The notes under the pieces are model-generated. The model saw only the letters and a list, made by a program, of their open reading frames with translations, was not told the origin of the DNA and did not search any database. A program made the translations under genes and the position numbers. DNA of 64,000 bases from Streptosporangium sp. NBC_01755 (GTDB lineage: Bacteria > Actinomycetota > Actinomycetes > Streptosporangiales > Streptosporangiaceae), in assembly GCF_035917995.1 (NCBI RefSeq), contig NZ_CP109131.1, positions 7,254,001 to 7,318,000 on the forward strand. The letters run 5' to 3'. Shown in pieces: positions 30,201 to 40,705 of this stretch (the first letter of the stretch is position 1; each line of letters starts with the position of its first letter).

Positions 30201-33200
30201 CGCTGCCCGCCCCCGAGGTCCAGGTGTCGAGCCGGGGGCCGCGCGACGACCGAGAGGCGGCGCTCTGCGCGGTCTTCGCCGAGACGCTCGGCCTGGACAC
30301 GCTGGGAATCGACGTGGGAATCGACGACGACTTCTTCGCGCTGGGCGGCCACTCCCTGCTGGCCACCCGCCTCGCCGGCCGGGTACGCGCCGCGCTCGAC
30401 GCCGAACTCACCATCGCCGACGTCTTCGAGGCACCCACCGTCGCCGCGCTGGCGCCCAGGCTGGTGCGGGGCACCCGGCCGAGGGTGCGCGACGTGACCA
30501 GACCCGAGATCGTCCCCGCCTCGGCGGCCCAGCGTGGCTTCTGGTTCGAGGAGCGCCTGCGCGGCCCCTCGGCCGCCGACGGGCTCCCGCTCGGTCTGCG
30601 CCTGCGCGGCCCGGTCGACGTCGACGCGCTGCGCGCCGCGTTCGGCGACGTCGTCGCCCGGCACGAGGCGTTGCGCACCCTGCTGGTAGAGGGTCCCGAC
30701 GGGTTGCCGGTCCAGCGTGTCCTGGAGGTCGGTGAGGTTGGCGAGGTCGCGTTCGACGTGGTGGACGCGCGGGGCTGGACCGGGGAGCGGCTGCGCGCCG
30801 CCGAGACGCGGGCCGCCTCGCACGTCTTCGACCTCGGCGCCGACCTGCCGATCCGGGCGACCCTGCTGCGTGTCTCCGCCGAGGAGTCCGTGCTGGTCGT
30901 GCTCCAGCACCACGCCGCCGCCGACGAGTGGTCGTTCACGCCGCTGCTCGCCGACCTGTCTCGCGCCTACACCGCCCGCGGCGCGGGCACCGCGCCCGAC
31001 TGGGTCCCGCTGCCCGTGCAGTACGCCGACTACGCCGTCTGGCAGAGCCGGACCGCCGAGTTCGCCGACCAGCTCGCCTTCTGGGAGCGGACGCTCCGCA
31101 AGCTTCCCGAGGAGAGCACGCCGCCGACCGACCGGCCCCGGCCCGCCGAGGTGAGTCACCGGGGCGGGCCGGCGTCGTTCGAGCTGCCGCTGGCCGGCGC
31201 GCGCAGGCTGGCCCTGGAGACCGGCACCAGCGTGTTCATGGTCCTGCACGCCGCCGTGGCCGCGCTCCTGCACCGGGCGGGCGCGGGCGACGACGTGGCG
31301 CTCGGCTCGCCCATCGCGGGCCGGGCGGACGCAGACCTCGCGGACCTGGTCGGGGTGTTCGTCAACCTCGTCGTGCTCCGCACCGACCTGTCGGGAGACC
31401 CGGCCTTCACCGAACTACTTGAGCGGGTCCGCCACACCGACCTGGCCGCGTTCTCCAACTCCGACGTGCCGTTCGAGCAGGTCGTGGAGCGGCTCGCGCC
31501 GGAGCGCTCGCTCGCCCGCAGCCCGCTGTTCCAGGTGATGATCGTCCATCAGAGGCTGGAGGACGTGCGGCTGCGGCTGCCCGGCGTGCGCGCCGAGCCG
31601 TTCCTGCCCGAGACCGGCGGCGTCAAATTCGACCTGGACATCTACTTCGCCGAGGGCGAGGAGCGCATCGAGGGGTTCGTCGCCTACGCCACCGACCTCT
31701 TCGACGCCGAAACCGTCACCGGCCTGCTCGCCGACCTGGGCGAGCTGCTGGAGCGGGTCACCGAGGAACCTGCGCGGCGTCTGTCGTCGCTCGGCGCCCC
31801 GGTCGCGCGGCCCGACACCGCCCGCGAGTTCCCCCCGCTCACCGTCGCCGAGCACATCGAGGCACAGGCGGCGCGCACGCCGCACGCCACGGCCGTCGTC
31901 AGCGGCGGCACCGCGCTCGGCTACGCCGAACTGGACGAGCGCGCCGAGGCCCTCGCCGACCGGCTCGCCGCGGCGGGAGCGGGTCCCGAGAAAATCGTCG
32001 CGATCGCGTTGCCCCGCTCGGCCGAGTTCGTCGTGGCCCTGCTCGCGGTGCTCAAGACCGGCGCGGCCTACCTGCCCGTCGACACGACCTACCCCCGCTC
32101 CCGCGTCGAGATGATGCTGCAGGTCGCCCGGCCCCTGCTGGTCGTCGGCGTGGACGAGCCGCCGCTGGACGCGCCGCCCCGCGCCCGGCCCCGGCTCCAC
32201 CCCGACCACCCCGCGTACGTGATCTTCACCTCGGGGTCCACCGGGACACCCAAGGCCGTCGTCGGGACCCAGCGGGCGCTGGCCAACCGGCTCGCCTGGG
32301 GTGCCGAGCTCGCCGCGGTCGGCGTGCGGGTGGCCAAGAGCTCACCGGCCTTCATCGACGGCAGCACCGAACTGCTCGGCGGTCTCATCGCCGGTGACAC
32401 CGTCGTCGTCGCGGACGACGACACGGCCACCGACGCGCTCGCCCTGGCCGAGCTGATCCGTGGCCACGGGGTGAACCTGGTGACGGTCGTGCCGAGCCTG
32501 CTGGCCGCGCTCCTGGAGACCGGGGAGCTCGGCTCGGTGACCACCTGGGTGAGCAGCGGCGAGGCCCTGCCCGCAGCCCTGGCCGAGCGGGTACCCGCCC
32601 GGCTGGTCAACCTGTACGGCTGCTCCGAGGCGGCCGGGGACAGCCTGATCGCCGAGGGCGGCGGCCTGGTCCCGATCGCCAACACCGCCGCGTACGTCCT
32701 GGACGCCGGGCTCCGCGAGGTGCCGGTCGGCGAGCTCTACCTCGCCGGAGACGGCCTGGCGCGCGGGTATCTCGGCGACCAGGGCCGCACCGCCGAGCGG
32801 TTCGTCGCCAACCCCTTCGGCCCGCCGGGATCGCGGCTCTACCGCACCGGCGACCGGGTGCGCCGCCGCCGCGACGGCGCCCTGGACTTCCTGGGCAGGG
32901 CCGACGACCAGATCAAGATCCGTGGCTTCCGGGTCGAACCCGGTGAGGTCGAGGCGGTGCTCGCCGCCCAGCCCGGCGTGCGGCAGGCGGCCGTGGCGGC
33001 TCGCTCGGGCCCGCGCCTCGTCGGCTACGTCGTGGGTGAGATCGGTCTCGACCTCGACGCGCTGCACGACCGGCTCGGCGAGATCCTGCCGGACCATCTG
33101 GTCCCCTCCGTGCTGGTCGGCCTCGACCGGCTGCCGCTCACTCCCAACGGCAAGCTTGACAGGAGGGCGCTGCCCGAGCCCGCCGCCCGCGAGGGCAGGG

Positions 33201-36200
33201 CGCCGCGGACCGACGCCGAGCGCGGCCTCGCCGGGCTCGTCGCCGAGATCCTCGGGCGGGACGGCGTCAACGCCGACGACGACTTCTTCCGCACCGGCGG
33301 CGACAGCATCAGCGCGGCCCTGCTCGTGGGACGCGCCCGCCGCGCGGGCCTCTCCTTCACGGTCCGCGACGTCTTCCGGTCACGTACCGTCGAGGCCCTG
33401 GCCCGGATCGCGGCGGCCCCGCCCGCCGAGGCCAAGACGGCCGGCTCCGCCGAGCACGCGGACGTGCTGTCCGCCGAGCACGCGGACGTGCTGTCCGGTG
33501 AGGTCGTGAGCCTCCGTCCAGACGGCCCGGCCGGCGAGGTCGCGGCGGCCGGGGCATCCGAGTCGCGGACCGAGCTGCCGCTCTCGCCGCTGCAGGAAGG
33601 ACTGCTTTTCCACCTGATGCTGGCCGGCGAGGACCGGGACGTCTACGTCCAGCAGGCCGTGGTGACCCTGTCAGGGCCCGTCGACCCCGGCAGCCTCGCC
33701 GGGGCCGCGCGCCAGGTGCTGCTGAAGTTCCCCAACCTGCGGGCCGGGTTCCGCACCGACGCCGGCCGGAGCGTGCAGTTCGTCCCGGAGCGGTTCGAGG
33801 TCGACTGGACCTACGCCGAGACCGGCGGGGCGGAGGCACTGGAGGCGTTCGTCGAGGCCCAGCGCGCCCGGCCGTTCGTCCCCGACTCCCCGCCGCTGAT
33901 CCGCTTCGCGCTGGCCAGGGTGGGCGAGGGCGACTTCCGGCTGGTGCTCACCTCCGAGCTGATCCTGCTGGACGGCTGGTCGGGCGGCCTGCTGGTCACC
34001 TCGCTGCTGGAGTTCTACACCGACGCCGACGCCGAGCGGGCCCGCCCCGTGGTCGGTTTCCCCGCCTACCTCGACTGGGTGAACGGGCAGGACCGGCAGG
34101 CCGCGATCAAGTCCTGGGGCCGCGCTCTGGACGGGCTCGACGAGCCGACCCTGCTCAGGCCCGAGCTGGCCGACCGCCCCGCCGACCTCGCCGGTGCCGG
34201 GGAGATCCACCGCGAGCTGCCCGAGGGCCTCGCCGACCGGCTCGGCGCCCTCGCCCGGGAGTCCGGCCTGACCCTCGCCGCCCTGTACGAGAGCGCCTGG
34301 GGACTGCTCCTGGCGGGCCTGACCGGCCGCGACGACGTGGTCTTCGGCGTCTCGGTGTCCGGCCGCCACCCCGACGTCGACGGCGTCGAGTCCGTCGTCG
34401 GGCTGCTGTTCAACACGGTCCCCGTCCGGGTGCGGGCCGGTGCGGCAGAACCGCTGCGCGCCGTACTGGAACGGACGCAGACCTTCCAGTCGGAGCTGTT
34501 CGACCACTCCTACGTCGCGCTCGCCGACGTGCAGCGGGCGGCGGGCCTCGGGACCCTCTTCGACACCCTCTTCGTGTTCCAGAACTTCCCCGGCATGCCC
34601 ACCGAGCGAGGCTTCGGCCCCGCCGGCGACGTGCGGGTGCTCGGCCGCCAGGTCCGCGACGCGACCCACTACCCGATCACCATGGTCGTCGAGCCCGGCG
34701 CGGGCCTGCGCGTCATGTACCGGGGCGACGCCTTCACCGAGGCCGAGGCCGAACGCCTCACCGACCGGTACGTGCGTGTCCTGGAGACCCTCGCCACCGT
34801 GCCCGAGACCCCCTGCCACCGGCTCGGCCTGCTCCTGCCGGACGAGCACGACCGGCTGCGCCGCGACTGGGCCGAGGCAGAACGGTCCGTGCCCGGCCTC
34901 ACCATCGCCGAACTGCTCGCCGAGCAGGCCGAGCGCACTCCGCACGAGCTCGCCCTGGTCTCCCAGCCCGACGTGCGGCTCAGCTACGCCGAGCTGGACG
35001 CCGCGGCCAACCGGCTGGCCAGGCTGCTCAGGGCACACGGAGCGGGCCCCGAGCGGGTGGTCGCCCTGGCATTGCCCCGGTCGGCGGAGATGGTCGTCGC
35101 GCTGTTCGCGGTGCTCAAGACGGGGGCCGCCTACCTTCCCCTGGAGCTGGACTACCCGGCCGAGCGGCTCGACTTCATGCTGGCCGACGCCGCCCCCGTC
35201 TGCCTCGTCTCGCACCGGGACATCGCCGCCGGACTGACCTGCCCGGGTGCCTCGATCCCGCTCGACGACCCGGCCGTACGGGAGAGGCTGGCAGCCCTGC
35301 CGGGCACCGGACTGGCGGGGGAGGAACTGCCCGATTTCGGCAGGGACGTGCCGGGCCGGCTGGACCACCCGGCGTACGTGATCTACACCTCCGGCTCCAC
35401 CGGGCGCCCCAAGGGCGTGGTCACCCCCTACCGGGGCCTGACCAACATGCAGTTCAACCACCGGGCCAACATCTTCGACCCGGTCGTGGCCTCGGCCGGG
35501 CGCCGGCTGCGGATCGCGCACACCGTGTCGTTCTCCTTCGACATGTCGTGGGAGGAGTTGCTCTGGCTCATCGAGGGCCACGAGGTGCACGTCTGCGACG
35601 AGGAACTGCGGCGCGACGCCGAGGCGCTCACCGAGTACCTGCGGCGTCACCGGATCGACGTGATCAACGTGACGCCGACGTACGCGCAGCAGCTCCTGGA
35701 GGAGGGGCTGCTCGACGGGGAGCACCGCCCGCCGCTCGTGCTGCTGGGCGGCGAGGCCGTCCCCGCGGCGGTCTGGGACCGGCTCGCGCAGGCCGAGGGG
35801 GTGCTCGGCTACAACCTCTACGGCCCGACCGAGTACACCATCAACACGCTGGGCGGCGGCACCGAGGACAGCGCCACACCCACGGTCGGCAGGCCGATCT
35901 GGAACACCCGGGGCTACGTGCTCGACGGCTGGCTGCGGCCGGTCCCGCCGGGCGCGCCGGGGGAGCTCTACATCACCGGCGCGGGCCTGGCCAGAGGCTA
36001 CCTCGACCGGCCCGGCCTGACCGCCGAACGGTTCGTGGCCGACCCGTTCGGCGGCGGCCGGATGTACCGGACCGGCGACCTCGTACGGGTCCGCCGGGAC
36101 GGCAACATCGACTTCCTGGGCCGTACCGACGAGCAGGTGAAGATCCGCGGCTACCGGGTCGAGCTGGAGGAGGTCGAGAGCGCGCTGGCGGCCGAGCCCG

Positions 36201-39200
36201 GCGTCGGGCAGGCGGCCGTCATCGCGGTCGGCACCGACGTGCCCGGCGTGAAGCGTCTCATCGGCTACGTGGTGCCCGACGGCGCCGCGCGGCCCGACGC
36301 CGAACGCGAGCACCTGGCCGAATGGCGGCAGATCTACGACGCCGAGTACACCGAGATCGGCACGGCGGTCCACACCGAGGACTTCGCGGGCTGGGACAGC
36401 AGCTACGACGGGCTGCCCATCCCGCTGGAGCACATGCGCGAGTGGCGCGACACCACGGTGGCCCGGATCTGGGACCTCAACCCCCGGCGGGTGCTGGAGA
36501 TCGGCGTCGGCACCGGCCTGCTGCTGTCGCGGCTGGCCCCCGGTTGCGAGGAGTACTGGGGCACCGACTTCGCGGCCCCCGTCATCGCCAAGCTCCAGGC
36601 CGACCTCGGCCCCGACTCGCCGGTACGTCTGAGCTGCCGGCCCGCGCACGATACCGACGGGCTGCCCGCCGGCTACTTCGACACCGTCGTCATCAACTCG
36701 GTGATCCAGTACTTCCCGAGTGCCGGATACCTCGCCGGCGTGATCGCCGCCGCGATGGACCTGCTCGCCCCCGGCGGCGCGCTGTTCGTCGGCGACGTGC
36801 GCGACCTGCGGTCGGTGCGCTGCCTGCACACGGCGATCCAGCTCGGCAGGGACGGCGGCGCCGGTGGCGGCGACATCGGTACGGCGGCGATCGACCGGGC
36901 GGTGCGGATGGAGAAGGAGCTCCTCCTCGACCCCGCGTTCTTCGCCGCCCTCGACCTGGACGCACGGGTGGAGGTCCGTACCAAGCGCGGCGTCCACCAC
37001 AACGAGCTCAGCAGGCACCGCTACGACGTGACGCTCCGGAAGTCACCCGCCGTATCGCTCGCAGCATCGCTCGCAGCACTGCCCGCCGTATCGCTCGCCG
37101 CCGAGATCCCGATCGTGGACTGGGCCGGGCCCGACGACCTGGCCGGACGCCTTCCCGGGCCGCTCAGGGTGCGCGCCATCCCCGACCCCAGGCTCTCGGC
37201 CGAGCTGGCCGCGCTGCGCGCGATCGAGGGCGGAGCCTCCGCGCGGGAGGCGCGCGAGCTGCTGCGGGCATCCCCGCAGGGCATCGAACCCGAACTGCTG
37301 TACGCGCTCGACCCCGGTGTGGTGACCACCCCCTCGGCCGAGATCGGCCACTACGACGCCGTATTCGGCGGCGGGGCAGCCTTCCTGCCGGCCGACCCCG
37401 GCCGCGGGCCCGCGTCGTACGCGAACAACCCGGCGGCCGCCCGCGACCACGGGGTGCTCGCCGCCCGGGTGCGCGAGGGGCTCAGGCGGCGGCTGCCCGG
37501 CTACATGGTGCCGAGCGCGGTCATGACGCTGGACGCGCTCCCGCTGACCGTCAACGGCAAGCTGGACAGGCGGGCCCTGCCCGCCCCCGACCGGCAGGGG
37601 CCGCGCGGCAGTGTCCGCGCCGCCAGGACCGCCGTGGAACAGCTGCTGTGCACGCTCTTCGGCGAGGTGCTCGACATCGCCGGCGTCGGCATCGACGACA
37701 ACTTCTTCGAGCTGGGCGGCCACTCGCTGCTGGCGACCCGGCTGGTCGGCAGGGTCCGCGCGGTGCTGCGCGTCGAGCTCGCGATCCGGGACCTGTTCGA
37801 GGCGCCGAACGTCGCCGAACTCGCCACCCGGCTGCACGACAGAGCCGGTGTCACGCTCAGGCCCCCGCTGACTCCCCGGCAGCGCCCCGAGCGCGTCCCG
37901 CTGTCGTACGCGCAGCGCCGGCTCTGGCTGCTCGACCAGATCCTGCGCGAGGACGAAGGCCCCCGCGAGGCGTACCACCTGCCGCTGGCCGTGCACCTGA
38001 GCGGTGAGATCGACCTGGCCGCGCTGGAGGCCGCGCTCGGCGACGTGACGGCCAGGCACGAGAGCCTGCGGACCGTCTTCGCCGAGCACGAGGGCGTGCC
38101 CTACCAGCGGGTCCTGCCGCCGGAGCGGGCGCGCCCGGTCCTGGAGATCGCGACCTGCGCGCCCGAGGAGGTGATCGCGCGCCCGTTCGACCTCGCCACC
38201 CGGATCCCGCTGCGGGTCGCGCTCATCCCCGAGGGGGAGAACGAGCACCTACTGCTCGCGGTCTTCCATCACATCGCGTTCGACGAGTGGTCCTTCGGGC
38301 CGTTCGCCAGGGACGTGGCGCGCGCCTACGCCGCGCGGCTGGAGGGAGCGGCGCCGGCCACCGAGCCCCCCGCGGTGCAGTACGCCGACTACACGCTCTG
38401 GCAGCGCGAGCTGCTCGGCGATCCCGCCGACCCGGGCAGCCCGCACGCCCGCCAGCTCGCCTACTGGGCGAAGGCGCTGTCGGGCATGCCGGCGGAGATC
38501 CCGCTGCCGGTGGACCGGCCCAGACCGGCCACCGTCGGCCAGCGCGGTGCGACCGCGACCAGGCAGCTGCCGGGGGCGCTGGCCGAACGGCTCCGCGAGC
38601 TCGCGCGCGGTGCCCAGGGGAGCATGTTCATGGTCTGCCAGAGCGCGGTCGCCGCGCTGCTGCACCGCGCGGGCGCGGGGGAGGACATCCCGCTGGGCAG
38701 CCCCGTCGCGGGCCGCACCGACGAGGCGGCCGGTGACCTGGTCGGCTTCTTCGTCAACACGCTCGTGCTCCGCGCCGACGCCTCGGGTGACCCTTCGTTC
38801 GCCGAGCTGCTCGCCCGCGTCCGCGACACCGACCTGGCCGGTCTGGCCAACCAGGACCTGCCGTTCGAGGCGCTCGTCGAGGCGCTGCGGCCACCCCGGG
38901 TGCCCGGCCGCAACCCGCTCTTCCAGGTGATGGTCGGCTACGAGAACCAGGCCATGGGGGATGTGCGCTTCCCCGGGCTGCGGCAGCGCGAGGCGCTCTT
39001 CAGCCCGCCCGCGGCGAAGTTCGACCTGGACTTCATCTTCAGGGAGCGGGCTGAGGAGCTCCATCTCATCGTCGACTACTCGGCGGACCTGTTCGACCCG
39101 GCCACGATCGACACGATGCTCCGCGCGCTCGTGGACGTGCTGGAGACCGTCGCGGACGACCCGGAGACGCGCCTGAGCGACCTGCCGGTGGCGCTTGAGG

Positions 39201-39463
39201 CCCGTACGGTCACTCAGGCCGGCACCGGGTACGCCGTCCGGCGCGACGACGATCGCGAGGCGCTGCTGTGCCGGGCGTTCGCCGAGGTCCTCCAGGTGGA
39301 CGCGGTCGGGCCGCACGACAACTTCTTCGAGCTGGGCGGCCACTCGCTGCTCGCCATGGAGCTGGTGCGCCGGATCCGGAGGGAACCGGGCTGTGCGGGA
39401 GTGAGGATCGCGACACTCATGACCGCCCAGACCGTCGCCGAACTCGTGAACCGCCTGGAGTGA
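27287..39463 (+). CDS. Siderophore nonribosomal peptide synthetase, C-A-PCP / C-A-PCP / C-A-nMT-PCP / C-PCP
   Basis: This protein of about 4,058 residues has eleven core domains. C1 has HHIAWDG near residue 173. A1 has [10 protein letters not shown] near 647 and PCP1 GGHSLL near 1020. C2 has HHAAADE near 1208, A2 TSGSTGTPK near 1647 and PCP2 GGDSIS near 2005. C3 reads ELILLDG near 2224 where HHxxxDG is expected. A3 near 2700 has an N-methyltransferase inserted (LEIGVGTG near 3071), and PCP3 lies near 3480. C4 has HHIAFDE near 3662 and PCP4 lies near 4019. Hand-read pocket codes are A1 DILQVGVIWK (glycine-like), A2 IDTTVSLGDK (beta-alanine-like) and A3 DMENLGLINK (N5-hydroxyornithine). There is no thioesterase or reductase. 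The GTG at 27287 is six bases from AAGAAAGAG; TTG at 27281 abuts it. Confidence 0.93.
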   Translation: MREQQDVTRRRELMRRMMAEAGLGPGRDRIAPRGSGDPAPLSYAQQSMWLHHRTFPTSPAYNVCLLVRMSGELDPEALREALRALIRRHAVLRTTYGDAPDGGGPDDDAPDDGGPVQHVAADDSLDLPVLDCTDAEARAGYVAALPFDLRAERPIRLELLRLGTRRYALVLVVHHIAWDGMTWGSLSRDLSALYRASVLGEPDGLPTPTVQYPDFAAWEQGRPHSPEEMDYWRRRLDPPPAPLDLPADRPRGATVSERGGRRARRFDDAVTEGMRELAVAENVTPYMVMLAAHAVLLHRYTGATDIAVGSAVMNREHAEIERLAGNFGNTLVLRTDLSGAPTFREVLHRVRDTCTEGFAHRTLPYDTIVRELRPARQRGRSPFFDTMLLFLTQEIGELDLPGVTTSWTHIHNGTTHFDLSLEAFVRPRGMTVEATFRRELFDDERIDALLAHLETLLDSAVSRPDLRIADLELLGADEPALLAKWNDTACPRQDTTVTSLFEEQAARTPDAVAVDGESGTLTYAELDRRASDLARLLRERGAGPDRLVALALPRTPDLVVALLAVLKSGAAYLPLDTDHPADRLAYMIQDADPLCVIATPETAALLPEGTAVLAPSGVLPGAPSGVLPEHGPSHPASGGDLAYVIYTSGSTGRPKGVAIPHTALTAFLLTMRERLALGADDRLVAVTTIAFDIAALELYVPLISGATVVLAGRETVREPAALGALLSGATIVQGTPSLLGSLEPAALAGLRVLVGGEALPAALAETLHSVAASAVNVYGPTEATIWATSADLPAAGIGRPFPNTRAYVLDPALRLAPIGVPGELYLAGEQLARGYAGRPGLTAERFVADPFGTPGERMYRTGDLARWSRDGSLEYLGRGDDQVKIRGFRIEPDEVQAVLAAHPGVARVAVVVREDTPGEGRLVAYVVPRPGFLEADLRAAAARALPEYMLPGAMVTLAELPRTVNGKLDRAALPAPEVQVSSRGPRDDREAALCAVFAETLGLDTLGIDVGIDDDFFALGGHSLLATRLAGRVRAALDAELTIADVFEAPTVAALAPRLVRGTRPRVRDVTRPEIVPASAAQRGFWFEERLRGPSAADGLPLGLRLRGPVDVDALRAAFGDVVARHEALRTLLVEGPDGLPVQRVLEVGEVGEVAFDVVDARGWTGERLRAAETRAASHVFDLGADLPIRATLLRVSAEESVLVVLQHHAAADEWSFTPLLADLSRAYTARGAGTAPDWVPLPVQYADYAVWQSRTAEFADQLAFWERTLRKLPEESTPPTDRPRPAEVSHRGGPASFELPLAGARRLALETGTSVFMVLHAAVAALLHRAGAGDDVALGSPIAGRADADLADLVGVFVNLVVLRTDLSGDPAFTELLERVRHTDLAAFSNSDVPFEQVVERLAPERSLARSPLFQVMIVHQRLEDVRLRLPGVRAEPFLPETGGVKFDLDIYFAEGEERIEGFVAYATDLFDAETVTGLLADLGELLERVTEEPARRLSSLGAPVARPDTAREFPPLTVAEHIEAQAARTPHATAVVSGGTALGYAELDERAEALADRLAAAGAGPEKIVAIALPRSAEFVVALLAVLKTGAAYLPVDTTYPRSRVEMMLQVARPLLVVGVDEPPLDAPPRARPRLHPDHPAYVIFTSGSTGTPKAVVGTQRALANRLAWGAELAAVGVRVAKSSPAFIDGSTELLGGLIAGDTVVVADDDTATDALALAELIRGHGVNLVTVVPSLLAALLETGELGSVTTWVSSGEALPAALAERVPARLVNLYGCSEAAGDSLIAEGGGLVPIANTAAYVLDAGLREVPVGELYLAGDGLARGYLGDQGRTAERFVANPFGPPGSRLYRTGDRVRRRRDGALDFLGRADDQIKIRGFRVEPGEVEAVLAAQPGVRQAAVAARSGPRLVGYVVGEIGLDLDALHDRLGEILPDHLVPSVLVGLDRLPLTPNGKLDRRALPEPAAREGRAPRTDAERGLAGLVAEILGRDGVNADDDFFRTGGDSISAALLVGRARRAGLSFTVRDVFRSRTVEALARIAAAPPAEAKTAGSAEHADVLSAEHADVLSGEVVSLRPDGPAGEVAAAGASESRTELPLSPLQEGLLFHLMLAGEDRDVYVQQAVVTLSGPVDPGSLAGAARQVLLKFPNLRAGFRTDAGRSVQFVPERFEVDWTYAETGGAEALEAFVEAQRARPFVPDSPPLIRFALARVGEGDFRLVLTSELILLDGWSGGLLVTSLLEFYTDADAERARPVVGFPAYLDWVNGQDRQAAIKSWGRALDGLDEPTLLRPELADRPADLAGAGEIHRELPEGLADRLGALARESGLTLAALYESAWGLLLAGLTGRDDVVFGVSVSGRHPDVDGVESVVGLLFNTVPVRVRAGAAEPLRAVLERTQTFQSELFDHSYVALADVQRAAGLGTLFDTLFVFQNFPGMPTERGFGPAGDVRVLGRQVRDATHYPITMVVEPGAGLRVMYRGDAFTEAEAERLTDRYVRVLETLATVPETPCHRLGLLLPDEHDRLRRDWAEAERSVPGLTIAELLAEQAERTPHELALVSQPDVRLSYAELDAAANRLARLLRAHGAGPERVVALALPRSAEMVVALFAVLKTGAAYLPLELDYPAERLDFMLADAAPVCLVSHRDIAAGLTCPGASIPLDDPAVRERLAALPGTGLAGEELPDFGRDVPGRLDHPAYVIYTSGSTGRPKGVVTPYRGLTNMQFNHRANIFDPVVASAGRRLRIAHTVSFSFDMSWEELLWLIEGHEVHVCDEELRRDAEALTEYLRRHRIDVINVTPTYAQQLLEEGLLDGEHRPPLVLLGGEAVPAAVWDRLAQAEGVLGYNLYGPTEYTINTLGGGTEDSATPTVGRPIWNTRGYVLDGWLRPVPPGAPGELYITGAGLARGYLDRPGLTAERFVADPFGGGRMYRTGDLVRVRRDGNIDFLGRTDEQVKIRGYRVELEEVESALAAEPGVGQAAVIAVGTDVPGVKRLIGYVVPDGAARPDAEREHLAEWRQIYDAEYTEIGTAVHTEDFAGWDSSYDGLPIPLEHMREWRDTTVARIWDLNPRRVLEIGVGTGLLLSRLAPGCEEYWGTDFAAPVIAKLQADLGPDSPVRLSCRPAHDTDGLPAGYFDTVVINSVIQYFPSAGYLAGVIAAAMDLLAPGGALFVGDVRDLRSVRCLHTAIQLGRDGGAGGGDIGTAAIDRAVRMEKELLLDPAFFAALDLDARVEVRTKRGVHHNELSRHRYDVTLRKSPAVSLAASLAALPAVSLAAEIPIVDWAGPDDLAGRLPGPLRVRAIPDPRLSAELAALRAIEGGASAREARELLRASPQGIEPELLYALDPGVVTTPSAEIGHYDAVFGGGAAFLPADPGRGPASYANNPAAARDHGVLAARVREGLRRRLPGYMVPSAVMTLDALPLTVNGKLDRRALPAPDRQGPRGSVRAARTAVEQLLCTLFGEVLDIAGVGIDDNFFELGGHSLLATRLVGRVRAVLRVELAIRDLFEAPNVAELATRLHDRAGVTLRPPLTPRQRPERVPLSYAQRRLWLLDQILREDEGPREAYHLPLAVHLSGEIDLAALEAALGDVTARHESLRTVFAEHEGVPYQRVLPPERARPVLEIATCAPEEVIARPFDLATRIPLRVALIPEGENEHLLLAVFHHIAFDEWSFGPFARDVARAYAARLEGAAPATEPPAVQYADYTLWQRELLGDPADPGSPHARQLAYWAKALSGMPAEIPLPVDRPRPATVGQRGATATRQLPGALAERLRELARGAQGSMFMVCQSAVAALLHRAGAGEDIPLGSPVAGRTDEAAGDLVGFFVNTLVLRADASGDPSFAELLARVRDTDLAGLANQDLPFEALVEALRPPRVPGRNPLFQVMVGYENQAMGDVRFPGLRQREALFSPPAAKFDLDFIFRERAEELHLIVDYSADLFDPATIDTMLRALVDVLETVADDPETRLSDLPVALEARTVTQAGTGYAVRRDDDREALLCRAFAEVLQVDAVGPHDNFFELGGHSLLAMELVRRIRREPGCAGVRIATLMTAQTVAELVNRLE
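33449..33496. repeat. 24-base tandem duplication in an NRPS linker
   Basis: Two identical 24-base units encode AEHADVLS twice in the linker between PCP2 and C3. Other linkers of this protein also carry short duplications (for instance near 29125-29170 and 37050-37100), so copy-number slippage outside folded domains appears tolerated. Confidence 0.9.
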
Positions 39464-39550
39464 CCTCCTCCCCACGGCTGAAGCCGGGGACCCGGTCTCG
39501 CCCGGATCGGGATTCCCGTACGGGGGACTTCACAGAATCGGCAAAGATTG

Positions 39551-39569
39551 TTAGGTTAGGCTTACCTAA
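39551..39569. promoter_or_regulatory. IdeR iron box upstream of the siderophore receptor
   Basis: TTAGGTTAGGCTTACCTAA differs at one base from the consensus and lies 41 bases before the lipoprotein start. The receptor and monooxygenase therefore have their own iron-repressed promoter, not only read-through from the NRPS. Confidence 0.9.
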
Positions 39570-39610
39570 TATTTAGTGCCCTTTGGGGCTCTGGGAGGAC
39601 ATCCATATCT

Positions 39611-40630
39611 ATGCGCGACACGATGCGCCGCCTGGCCGCGACAGGAACGCTGCTGCTGGGCCTCGGCCTGGTGGGCGCGTGCGCCGGTGACGGTGACGGC
39701 GAACAACCCGCCGCGAGCACCTCGGCGACCCAGGCCGCCTCCGGATTCCCGGTCACCATCACGCACAAACTCGGCACCACCACGATCGAATCCGCACCTC
39801 AGCGCATCGTCGCCCTCGGCGAGGTCGACCAGGACACCCTGCTCGCCCTGGGCGTGCAGCCGGTCGCCATGGCGGAGCTGACCGGAATCCAGGCCGACGG
39901 GCTCACCCCCTGGACCGCCCCCAGGATCTCCGGAGCCAAGCCGGCGCTGCTGAAGGCCGGTGAGTCGGGCTTCTCGCTGGAGCAGATCGCCGCACTCAAG
40001 CCGGACCTGATCCTCGCGGGCGGCGACTACTACATCGACAAGGAGTACGCCAACCTCTCCCAGCTCGCACCGACCACCGCCTACGAGACCGGTCCCGCCG
40101 AGGACTCGTGGCAGACGGTGGCCCGCCAGGTCGCCAAGGCGGTCGGCAAGGCCGACGAGGGCGAGAAGCTCGTCACCGACGTCGAAGCGAAGATCGACTC
40201 GGTCAAGACCGCCTACCCCGAGCTGGCCGGCAAGAAGTTCGCGCTGACCAGCGTCTTCCCCTCGGGGAACATCGGCGTGCTGAAGTCCGACACGGACATC
40301 AGCGTCCAGCTCTTCAACCAGTTCGGGCTGGTACTGCCCGAGGAGATCAGGACGCTTCCCGGTGACGGCTTCGCGGCCGAGCTGAGCATGGAGAAGATCA
40401 AGGTCCTCGACGTCGACCTGCTGCTCAGCCACTACAACGACGACGCCGCCACCCAGAAGAAGATCGAGGCCAACAAGCTCTTCGCCGGCCTCGACGTGGT
40501 CAGGCGGGGCTCCTACGTGCCGCTGGACCTCGCCGCGTTCTGGCCGCTGCGCACGCCGACGCCGCTGGCGGTCCCCTACGTGATCGACCAGGTCGTGCCG
40601 GAGGTGGCCAAGGCCGTCGGCGCGTCCTGA
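39611..40630 (+). CDS. Ferri-siderophore ABC transporter substrate-binding lipoprotein (FecB-like)
   Basis: The 339-residue protein starts with a lipoprotein signal (LGLVGAC lipobox). Behind a Ser/Thr/Ala linker comes the class III binding-protein fold: IESAPQRIVALGEVDQDTLLALG and QIAALKPDLILAGGDYYI. The long helix linking its two lobes includes WQTVARQVAKAVGKA. It would sit on the outer membrane leaflet and hand a ferric siderophore to the FecCD permeases at 21785-23811, which lack their own receptor. GGAGGAC precedes the ATG. Confidence 0.9.
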   Translation: MRDTMRRLAATGTLLLGLGLVGACAGDGDGEQPAASTSATQAASGFPVTITHKLGTTTIESAPQRIVALGEVDQDTLLALGVQPVAMAELTGIQADGLTPWTAPRISGAKPALLKAGESGFSLEQIAALKPDLILAGGDYYIDKEYANLSQLAPTTAYETGPAEDSWQTVARQVAKAVGKADEGEKLVTDVEAKIDSVKTAYPELAGKKFALTSVFPSGNIGVLKSDTDISVQLFNQFGLVLPEEIRTLPGDGFAAELSMEKIKVLDVDLLLSHYNDDAATQKKIEANKLFAGLDVVRRGSYVPLDLAAFWPLRTPTPLAVPYVIDQVVPEVAKAVGAS

Positions 40631-40650
40631 CACACCACGCCCGCACCCTT

Positions 40651-40676
40651 CCCCCCGCCGCCTCCGTCGCGGGGGG
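40651..40676. terminator. G/C-only hairpin between receptor and monooxygenase genes
   Basis: CCCCCCGC (40651-40658) and GCGGGGGG (40669-40676) form an 8-bp stem with a 10-base loop and no T-run. It may slow polymerase or stabilise the upstream message rather than fully terminate. Confidence 0.45.
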
Positions 40677-40705
40677 ACCATCCCCTCAACATGTGAGAGG
40701 CGAAC

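Noticed and set aside
27197-31273. A 1,358-residue open frame antisense to the NRPS
   Set aside because: It mirrors the NRPS coding strand, is dominated by Arg, Gly, Val and Gln, and has no family motif; such antisense frames are expected in very GC-rich genes.
33581-34850. Reading C3 as an epimerisation domain because PCP2 is of GGDS type
   Set aside because: Its start ([13 protein letters not shown]) and the DGW motif are those of condensation domains, and no separate C domain follows before A3.
33671-37018. A 1,115-residue antisense frame inside the NRPS
   Set aside because: Same reason: it shadows the A and MT domains, which are unmistakable on the plus strand.
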